A stretch of DNA of 64,000 bases from Blumeriella jaapii (taxonomy: Eukaryota; Ascomycota; Leotiomycetes; Helotiales; Drepanopezizaceae): contig VWND01000005.1 in the NCBI GenBank assembly GCA_009599575.1, positions 558,001-622,000 on the forward strand, in the 5' to 3' direction. Positions 56,691-64,000 of the stretch are shown here, one piece after another (position 1 is the first letter of the stretch; each line of letters opens with the position of its first letter). The translations under genes were made by a program, and so were the position numbers. Under the pieces are notes generated by a model. That model ran no database searches and was not told the DNA's origin. It was given only the letters and a program-made list of their open reading frames with translations.

Positions 56691-56988
56691 GGGCGCGGGA
56701 AGTGAAGGGGTCCCTATACATAATCGTTCGCCTCCCTTCCTCTCAATACAAGTAACGCCCTCGTGGTGTACTTGGAGCGAAATTCTCGTTAAACTAGCCG
56801 CAGCAGCCGAAAGTGCTTCGAGCCTGCGGTGGCAGCTGCATAGTAGGTCCAGTGCGCATTCCTTTATGTCTTTCCTTCTGTTCGTAACAGCTTTAAAATC
56901 CTCCCTCGGAGGGTTTCTAAGGAGCGCCCAAGTGGGCGCTCTGGAGTTTTGCTATTTTTTCCATTTTTTTTTTTGGCACGGGTTTTGG
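56691..56988 (+). repeat. Duplicated ~300-bp segment, copy 1
   Basis: Runs from GGGCGCGGGAAGTGAAGGGG to GGGTTTTGG. The core (about 56745-56950) matches copy 2 with only a few differences. It contains a perfect hairpin GAGCGCCC-AAGT-GGGCGCTC followed by TGGAGTTTTG and T runs. A sequence CTTCGAGCC resembles a Pol III B box with one mismatch. It may be a SINE-like or non-coding RNA unit, or a plain duplication. No protein frame is shared. Confidence 0.7.
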
Positions 56989-57161
56989 TTGTTTGTTTAC
57001 ATGGCGATTGTTTCTAAGCGAGCGAGCTATACAGCACTACTCGACGACACCCCCTCCCAAAGGCCCCCCGCCAACCCGAACTATAAAACAGACACATTTA
57101 TTGGGGGTCTTCTTTTTTTTTCCAAGTAAAAAAAAAATAGTAGAAAAATCTCCGAATACTC

Positions 57162-57210
57162 AGTAGTAGTAGTAGTAGTAGTAGTAGCAGTAGTAGTAGT
57201 AGTAGTATTA
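57162..57210. repeat. (TAG)n microsatellite
   Basis: About sixteen TAG/CAG triplets in tandem between the two copies of the duplicated segment. Confidence 0.85.
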
Positions 57211-58181
57211 GTATTGATTTACATCTAGCGGAGTGCAGCCGATCGGCGGCCTTCCTTTGACCTCCCAGGGGGTATGGAGACGTGCTAGGCTAAGGAATTA
57301 AATACAAAGTACGACCCCGAAAGCAATTCAAAAAGATACAGCCACTGCTGCTGTCGGCTACGCCCTTCGCCGCCCTTTGCGATGGTCCGTCAGTACAAGT
57401 GTGAGCGTAAAGCTCGGGAAATGTGCATACGGCACCGACCTCGAGAGTGTGATCTGTCAGACGCGTGTAAACGTGGTGTGGTAGGGCCAGTAGGCCCGCG
57501 AGAAAAGAAGAGAGAGAAAGGGGAAAAAAAAAAGAAAGAAAAAAAAGAAAACAAGAGCTGAAGTACCCGAATCGAGAAACCAAACGATATAATAGGCTTG
57601 CGCCTCCCAAGATAGAAAGATATCCGTTACACAAAGTGTGCATGGTGGTGATTTGCTCCGCTGACTGTCGCTTCGCGCGGCCGTGTACTGTACGGCTTAC
57701 TTTGATCGAGCTGCGTCCGAATACTGGAAGTAACGATGGGCGCGGCTCTTCCGAAGACCACCACCCAGCGGATAAAGTTACACAAACATAAGGTACACAC
57801 ACACATCAAGTATCCTTTAACAAAGTGGAAGGAAGGAACAAGATGACGACGAGATGACGACAAGTCACCAACGTCATAATCCAATTCTGAAGGCTCGCAC
57901 CTTCCATAGCAATAGAACATCCATCCATAACAACATAAACCGCTCTCGGGGCACAAAGAATAGATCCTCTCTGACTACAATATCTTCTCTCATCAGGTAT
58001 CTGGATCTGTTTGCCAGCGGGCACAGGTTGGCGAGATGTCACCCTACAATCCCAGTGGCCACGAGGACGCGCCTCCGCGCCCAACCCTAAGCCAGGCGCC
58101 GGCGAACGGCCGCGTAATCATGAGGTTGGGGTGGGAATGGGTGGCGTGCGCATTTCCGTGGAAGGGAAGGGGGGGAGGGCA

Positions 58182-58476
58182 GGGCGCGGGAAGTGAAGGG
58201 GTCCCTTTACATAGTCGTTCAGCTCCCTCCCTCTCAATACAAGTAACGCCCTCGTGGTGTACTTGGAGCGAAATTCTCGTTAAACTAGCCGCAGCAGCCG
58301 AAAGTGCCTCGAGCCTGCGGTGGCAGCTGCATAGTAGGTCCAGTGCGCATTCCTTTATGTCTTTCCTTATGTTCGTAACAGCTTTAAAATCCTCCCTCGG
58401 AGGGTTTCTAAGGAGCGCCCAAGTGGGCGCTCTGGAGTTTTGCCATTTTTGCTATTTTTTTTGGCAGGGGTTTTGG
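58182..58476 (+). repeat. Duplicated ~300-bp segment, copy 2
   Basis: Same orientation as copy 1 and 1.49 kb downstream. Differences are mainly near the 5' end (TTTACATAGTCGTTCAG) and in the T-rich 3' end, plus CCTCGAGCC for CTTCGAGCC. The hairpin GAGCGCCC-AAGT-GGGCGCTC is fully kept. Confidence 0.7.
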
Positions 58477-59329
58477 GGGGGGAGAAAATGGGTAGATTTT
58501 TGATCTTTTTGGCTTGTTGGATCGCGTGCCGGATTTATTTGTTGTTGTTTTTGTTGTTGACGTGGGGCCGGTAAGCGAGGTAGGGGGGGGGGAGGAGGTT
58601 TGGGTGGTTTGTTGGGGGAATGCTGAAGCCTTTTTCTATCAAGGTGGCACACTACACGGATAAAGTGCAATGGATACTTGCTCGCATGGATTTCTACTGC
58701 GTGAGTAGCTAGAGCATGGTCTCCTTCGCTTCCCCCCGTAAAATTACACGTTTCGTACGAGGACGGAAATGTTGTTCGGATTCTGTCTCGTGGGTTCGTG
58801 TTAGCCATAGCTAGGTCTGGGTAAGTAGGCACCTTATACATACATGCCTCCCAGAACAAGAAACCACCTCATGTCGTGAATCAGAATTACGCGTTCTTTG
58901 ACGGGAACTGTTAAAAGGTTATGAGAATTTGCCCATCTACCTACCTACCTCTTCGCTACAAACAACTTTTGCCTGTGTGTCCCAGCAGGTCTACCGCTGT
59001 GTCACCGAGACTTGACAGAAACTCATCCTGTGTAGTTCTTATTACGGTTTTATTCGGTTTTCCCCTTGACTCTGCGCCAATAACTCAATCATATTCAGTA
59101 AGAGGTCCGTGAAGTGGACTGATGATGGCAATTTACCTGAAGATTTAGGGTGTCCACAATCCACAACTCGGGAGGACGTAACGGAGCTAGTCATTACCCT
59201 CCACTAGACTACCATCCTCGTGTCGACGAGTAGTCAAGAAGGCCCTATAATGTGTGCGAATTCCCTCCTCTCGGATCTCATTTGACTTTCTTACTCTCTA
59301 GTTTACTGCATGTGTTCTATCCCGCTACA

Positions 59330-61158
59330 TTATGGACATGAGCTCTTCTGAATACCGATCCCATCACTCCTCTGCTCTTCCTCGTGCTCCGCTCGCGGTT
59401 CTCCCACGACACCGCCACCTTTGCCCCCAGCAGCATCTTTCCAAACCGGCTTCCCATCATCGTCGAACACAGCCCACTCAAAAAACGTGCAGCCCGTCTT
59501 CCCCTTCTCCGGGACGTTCCCCACGTAACACATCCAAAAGTAGCGTCCCCAGTTCGCCTTCCTCCTCTGCACGACCCTCAGCACAGCCGGCACGTTACAG
59601 CGACACCTCGGCGTGAAACGCGGGTGCATGTACGCCTTGTAGTCGCGGTACGTGATGTTGATCCGCTTGTTCCCCGCCACGGGGTGCGGGACGACCGTCG
59701 CGCAGGGCGCGATGGAGTGCTTCCACTCCTCTTGCATCTCGGCGTGCATCACCAGGAGCGAGTTGTGCGGGAGGTGGATGCTGATCTGGCCCTGGAGGTC
59801 TGCGACCGAGACGCTCTTGCTCTTGCTCTTAGTCTTGAGAGCGGTCTCGTTGTCGTCGTCTTCTTGCGGCACGATCCGGCGGACTCGGAACTCCCGCGCC
59901 ACGCCCAGGGAGAGGGAGCCGATGGTGGCGCGCGGACCGAGATAGGTGAGTTGGTCGGAGTGGTAGCCTACGCTTTCAGTGGGCCCATCGTAGCAGTTTA
60001 CTACTGCGGCGTTGGGACGCCAGGGATGGGGAGATTGGTGCGTGAGCTTTTGCTGGTTCGGGTAGCTCTGAGTGCGTGTTGCGATGGAGGCGTTGACTGC
60101 TGCCGTGACTTTTGGGGAGGCAAGAAGCATGTGGGTTGTGAGTTGCCGGACGTCCTTGGAGAACGTTAGCCGGGGAATGTCATGAGAGATGGTAAAGCAG
60201 CGAAGAGTGGATTGCCCACAGCGAAATGATCAGCCAGGTAATTGCTAGGTCTAGCCACCGTCATAGGAACGACCACTTGGCTACAAGGTACAACAGACTA
60301 AATCTTCTTGCAAATTTGCTAATCCCACAAGTCCCGAGTCCATCAAAGATAAAAAAGAACCCGCATTGCAAGCTTCCATTCTCGTAGTATGTTGCCAGTT
60401 CACACTTGCCCCAACGCTTCTAAAGCGGTATCCAGAGAGCGATAAAGTGGGTCGATAAAGCAGTGATTGATTCAAACAAGAGCAATCATGGGAGATCAAC
60501 CTTGAAAACAAAACACAAAGAAATGACCCACCGTCAGCTTCGCCCCGTTGTAAATGTACACCGTCTTCTGCCTCTGCATCTCCTCTGCCGATTCGACATA
60601 GAAGCAGTTCGTATGCGGACTCGACACAACGTTATCAAACAACTTGAAAGTCTCCCTCTCGAAGGTCGGTGCCTCGAGCAGCAACTCTTCCAACAACGCG
60701 TTGGCCTCCTCCGGCGGGAGGAAGTTGTGGATGATGGAGCACGGGGTATGTGCTTCTACGTCCGCCGGATGATAGAGATGCAGGGTCTTGCCTTTCTTGA
60801 CAAGGAATCTCGCGGGCTTTCCGGAACCATCCTGCGTGACGAAGTTGGAGAGAGAGCTCTGGTAGCCCGTGGCACCGGCGGACGAGCTCGATTTGCGCGG
60901 CGGCGAGTCCGAAGGCGCCGCCAGCAACGAGGAAGAGGCTTCCGATACCGACCCGTCGTGGGCGAGCAGGACATCGAGGAGCACATTCGGGTCGGTTCTC
61001 GGATGCAAAGAAGAGAGCAATGCCAGTTTAAAATCAGTCGACTCTTCCTCCTCTGTTGCGATGAGGCTGCAGCCTTCGCCCAGAACGGGACTCGAGATGG
61101 GCTGTCGCGCTGTGCTGGCTGAGAATTTCCTCTTCTTCCGCGAAACCCAGGCTTCCAT
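59330..61158 (-). CDS. CUE-AlkB-GRF protein (2-oxoglutarate/Fe(II) dioxygenase, ALKBH2/3-like)
   Basis: Exons 60532-61158 and 59330-60154 give 483 aa. The start MEAWVSRKKRKFSAS at 61158 is chosen over an in-frame ATG at 61227 because it begins the nuclear-type basic leader. A CUE-like helical domain (LALLSSLHPRTDPNVLLDVL) comes first. The dioxygenase follows: HSD at His274/Asp276 (GYHSDQLTYLG), the distal His355 in EWKHSI, and the 2-OG-binding Arg pair in RINITYR (373/379). A GRF zinc finger ends it (CRCNVPAVL, then GRYFWMC and CTFFEWA, about 393-437). Such enzymes reverse alkyl damage on DNA or RNA bases. The 377-bp intron (60155-60531) is long for this genome; it ends GCTAACGTTCTCCAAG. The gene is divergent from PEX7. 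Confidence 0.86.
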
Positions 61159-61476
61159 TCTTCCTCGTCTTCTCACCTGGGCCAAACTGTGGTTTGTGAA
61201 TACGCAATCTCCAAGACTTGCAAGCAACCGTGGTGACTGGCTGACCGGGACTGGGACTTAGAGACTTTGTTGTTGTTGTCGTAAGCTCGCTTGCTGTTGC
61301 ACGTGATTATGACTAGAGACACCCGACCTCCGGATTGGTGACCTGCCGCGATCGACGCGTCTCTCTCTCCCAGCCGAGGCAGAATTGCTGGAGATGTTCT
61401 TCCTCCAAGTCACGATATCGACTTTTCACGACAACGCAATACCTGCTCGAAGGTTGTCGACCACTCCTCCGCCGCG
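61159..61476. promoter_or_regulatory. Divergent promoter AlkB-like/PEX7
   Basis: 318 bases between two start codons on opposite strands, with a CACGTGA E-box at 61300-61306 and a TTGTTG repeat just before it. Confidence 0.5.
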
Positions 61477-62766
61477 ATGGCTGATCCAGGTGTCTTCTTG
61501 GAATACCAGACTGCCGGGTTCAAGGGCTACGACGCCAAGTTTTCTCCATATTACGACAACAAAGTTGCTGTTGCCGCTGCTTCAAACTATGGCCGTGAGT
61601 ATCCCGTGAATCGTCAAGTGTTGAATAATAGGCCAGGCAGTTTGCTGATTTGTTCCCCCGTTTTTGGACGCAGTTGTTGGCAACGGCCGTGGCTACATTC
61701 TCAACTTGACCGGCAATGGCATCGTCTGTCAGCAAGCGTGAGTAGACCCATTGAACGCCGACCGATAGATCAAAGTAGAAGCACAAGACTGACCGCTGTG
61801 TAGCTTCACCACGGCTGATGCGTTATACGCTATTGCTTGGTCTGAACAGAACGAGTCTCATGTCATCGCTGGGTGTGGGGACGGAACCGTCAAGGTCTTC
61901 GATATCAATGAGCCCTCCGGTGATGCTATCATGAACTACAAGGAGCACTCTCGAGAGGTCTACTCCGTAAACTTCAACCTGGTATCCAAGGACAACTTTG
62001 TTTCCTCCTCGTGGGATGGAACTATCAAACTCGTAAGTGACCTTACAAACCCTCAAGATCTTTGGGGGCAGAAAGAAGAAGAAGAAGAAAAATGACTGAT
62101 GCTATCTCTCAGTGGTCTCCAACGCGCACTTTCTCCTTGCTCACTCTTCCAACCCACAGCTGCACCTACAGCGTGGCTTTCTCCCCTCACTCTCCCTCTA
62201 TCATTTCCGCCGTCACGTCCGACTCGCACCTGCGTGTCTTCGATATCCGCACTCCGGCCTCCGCGTCCAACCACCTAGTCAGCCTGATCCCCGTCCATGG
62301 CTACGCGCCACAGTACGGCCAAGGCCCCGCGCGTGTTCCCAGCGCCATGCCCAACGAGGTCCTCACGCATGACTGGAACAAGTACCGGCAGAACATCGTG
62401 GCCACGGCCGGCGTCGACCAGGTGATCCGCGTGATCGACCTGCGCAACCCGAAGGCCGGCCCGATCGCCGCCCTCCCCGGCCACGAGTACGCCGTGCGCA
62501 AGCTCGCATGGTCACCCCACTTCGCTGACATCCTGCTCTCCGGCTCATACGACATGACTGTCCGCCTCTGGACCGACGGCACGGCTCTGGGCGTGAACGC
62601 GATGAAGAGCGCCGGCGGCTCGCGCCAGATCGGCCAGATGGATCGCCACACGGAGTTCGTCACAGCGGTCGATTGGTGCATCCACGGCGAGGCAGGCTGG
62701 GTCGTCACGGCCGGCTGGGATGAGCGTGTTGCCATCTGGGACGCCCGTGACTTCATCCGAGGATAG
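61477..62766 (+). CDS. PEX7: Peroxin 7, PTS2 receptor (WD40)
   Basis: Pex7 carries PTS2 proteins from the cytosol to the peroxisome with a Pex20-type partner. Exons 61477-61594, 61674-61737, 61804-62032 and 62113-62766 give 354 aa, the family length. The N-terminus MADPGVFLEYQTAGFKGYDA and the WD repeats are clear: DGTVKVFDI, WDGTIKLWSP, DSHLRVFDIRTP, VDQVIRVIDLRNP, SYDMTVRLWTDG and DERVAIWDARDF. The segment EVLTHDWNKY is characteristic of Pex7. All three introns are GT-AG and phase-consistent. No lesion is seen. Confidence 0.95.
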
Positions 62767-63921
62767 GCTTCCTAGGTACCCAGCTCGGTGTTCGACGTTC
62801 CACGTTGAGCCTTCGGCTTCTCACGACTTTTCACGACTGATGACGAACGGCGTTGGCTGGCTGCTGGCATGTGTAGAGGCGTTCAGGAAGGGAAGGCGAG
62901 GTGCATCTGCTGCATAGCACAGTGAAGGAGTATCGCCTGCGGTGCTGGCTCCGGCTGCAGGCGTGAAAGGTTTCCTAGGATAGGCGCAATGGGATTCTTT
63001 TCTTTCCCACTACCAACCTCCGAGTTCCTCTGTGCTACCTAGCTCCACGCCCGTCGGCGGCATGTCACGCAGAGGAGTAGACAGGCCGGGAAAGGGAAGG
63101 AAGGGTATCTGGTTTCTTTCGCGGGGAAGATGCGGCATGTGATCGTGGGCGAGAACGCCCGGTGAGATACAGTGGATCTATCCGTGCAGTTATGTACAGT
63201 ACCTGAGGTTGCGCAGTTTCACTGCCCCCTCCAGACGTTAAACAATATCATCATCATCATCATGTACAGTACCTGTCGAATAAGCCCTCCATAGGAGAGG
63301 TGAGACTCGCACTCTCTGCTCAGCTACAGATAGATGATCGATATCCATATCCATATCCATATCCACATCCACACATCCCCATCCACACCCCATCCCCATC
63401 CCCTTCACATCCACATCAACAGTCACAAAAACCCCCACAGAAAGCCACCAACCCAAAGCAAACCACACAAAGCACAAAACACACCAAGCATCGCAGGCAG
63501 TCTCAAGACATACATACATAGACAGATAGACGGATAATAGGTAGAAGTAGAGTTGAATTACTGCTGTAGTGGTTGTTCTTCTTGTAAGGAGTTGCAAAAA
63601 GAGAGAGAGAGAGGACTCCGAACCCGAGGCTCCAAAAACCCTCCTCCCCTCCTCCTCTCAACCGCTCCTGCAATGATGTCTAGATGCCAAAGAAACGCCG
63701 GGACCTGTCTATTCCTACATGCTTGCTCGCTTCCCGTGCCAGCCCCAGCCAGAAAGCGCCCCTTGGGATGTCGTACTGCATCTTACACACACATACAATA
63801 CCGATACAACAAAACTGGCGGCGTATGGCACGAGAAACAAAATAAACAAAGGCCAACCCTCGCGCGCCACAGGCCATCGTCTAATATACACCCCATCTCG
63901 TCGCGTGTCGCTAGGAACCAC
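62767..63921. other. Convergent intergenic region with microsatellites
   Basis: 1.15 kb between PEX7 and the minus-strand gene at the window end. It has two GTACAGTACCTG motifs (63194, 63263), a CATCAT run (63247-63262) and a CCATAT/CCACAT array (63341-63420). No gene is supported. Confidence 0.6.
63341..63420. repeat. CCATAT/CCACAT degenerate microsatellite
   Basis: About thirteen hexamer units of CCATAT drifting into CCACAT and CCCATC. Confidence 0.75.
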
Positions 63922-64000
63922 CTAGAAAGAGCTCCGGCCGCCATACCCGCCTCCTCCCGAGCGACCGCCATCTCGTCCCCTCCTGTCTCCGAAACTGCCA
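63922..64000 (-). CDS. C-terminus of an RGG-rich protein (5' part outside window)
   Basis: Reading in from the window edge on the minus strand, one frame gives a Gly/Arg-rich tail (GSFGDRRGRDGGRSGGGGYG, then GRSSF) and stops at 63922. This is the composition of RNA-binding RGG tails such as those of DEAD-box helicases or hnRNP-like proteins. Too little is visible to name it. Confidence 0.5.
   Translation of the reverse strand, partial: GSFGDRRGRDGGRSGGGGYGGRSSF

Larger units (their letters stand above)
56591..59329. other. Gene-free accessory stretch with duplicated segment and simple repeats
   Basis: No coding gene is supported. Contents: two copies of a ~300-bp segment (56691-56988 and 58182-58476), a TAG array (57162-57210), A-rich runs (57521-57556), homopolymer C/G runs near 58580, and CTAC repeats (58938-58950). 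Confidence 0.6.

Noticed and set aside
56930..56975. Hairpin plus T-run as a bacterial-type terminator
   Set aside because: The genome is eukaryotic. The structure is noted instead as part of a duplicated unit.
1..64000. tRNA, rRNA, spliceosomal RNA genes and CRISPR arrays
   Set aside because: No cloverleaf with a good B box, no known snRNA core sequence and no regular spacer array was recognised by eye. A covariance-model scan would be decisive.

Overview
This window is nuclear DNA of a filamentous ascomycete (Pezizomycotina). Genes lie on both strands and are separated by 0.3-1.5 kb. Most carry 47-60 bp GT-AG introns with a CTAAC-like branch site just before the acceptor. The products are typical fungal proteins: a Zn2Cys6 regulator, Csf1, Lsb6, a DUF300 membrane protein, a CUE/AlkB/GRF protein and fungal-type Met13. 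I cannot fix the class from sequence alone. Exon structures below were rebuilt by hand from splice signals, reading phase and family continuity. No tRNA, rRNA or CRISPR array was recognised.

Layout. 1-11.2 kb: NOG1 (ribosome GTPase, minus, 3' end cut by the window); a promoter region invaded by a 72-bp TA-flanked hairpin element and a probable LTR-retrotransposon remnant; URA5; a GNAT acetyltransferase; DDI1, whose start codon is split by an intron; RRP8; and an unassigned 209-aa protein. 11.6-24.3 kb: the giant lipid-transfer-type CSF1 gene and a divergent DUF300/TMEM184 gene. 24.3-28.0 kb: gene-free leader. 28.0-36 kb: Zn2Cys6 regulator, proteasome subunit alpha-5 (PUP2) and gamma-tubulin complex protein 2 (SPC97/alp4). 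36.6-39.8 kb: epoxide-hydrolase-like enzyme and a small secreted cysteine-containing protein. 41.3-54.5 kb: a RAD5/HLTF-type SNF2 ATPase, type II PI 4-kinase (LSB6), an RBM26/27-like RNA-binding protein and methylenetetrahydrofolate reductase (MET13). 54.5-59.3 kb: a decayed accessory stretch with a medium-chain dehydrogenase pseudogene, a ~300-bp direct duplication and simple repeats. 59.3-62.8 kb: CUE-AlkB-GRF oxygenase and PEX7, divergent. The last 79 bases are the C-terminus of an RGG-rich protein on the minus strand.

Most genes are unlinked housekeeping functions: ribosome biogenesis (NOG1, RRP8), pyrimidine and one-carbon metabolism (URA5, MET13), proteasome and ubiquitin shuttling (PUP2, DDI1), the microtubule organising centre, membranes (CSF1, LSB6) and peroxisomes (PEX7). 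I see no operon-like or biosynthetic cluster. Two themes deserve attention. First, four conserved genes (NOG1, RRP8, CSF1, SPC97) each carry one single-base indel at a short homopolymer. That pattern looks like residual consensus error rather than four pseudogenes. Second, there is unusual splicing: a split ATG, two probable GC-AG introns, 13- and 18-nt micro-exons and a NAGNAG acceptor. I found no convincing new multi-gene system. The least explained element is the duplicated ~300-bp segment with a perfect hairpin followed by a T run.
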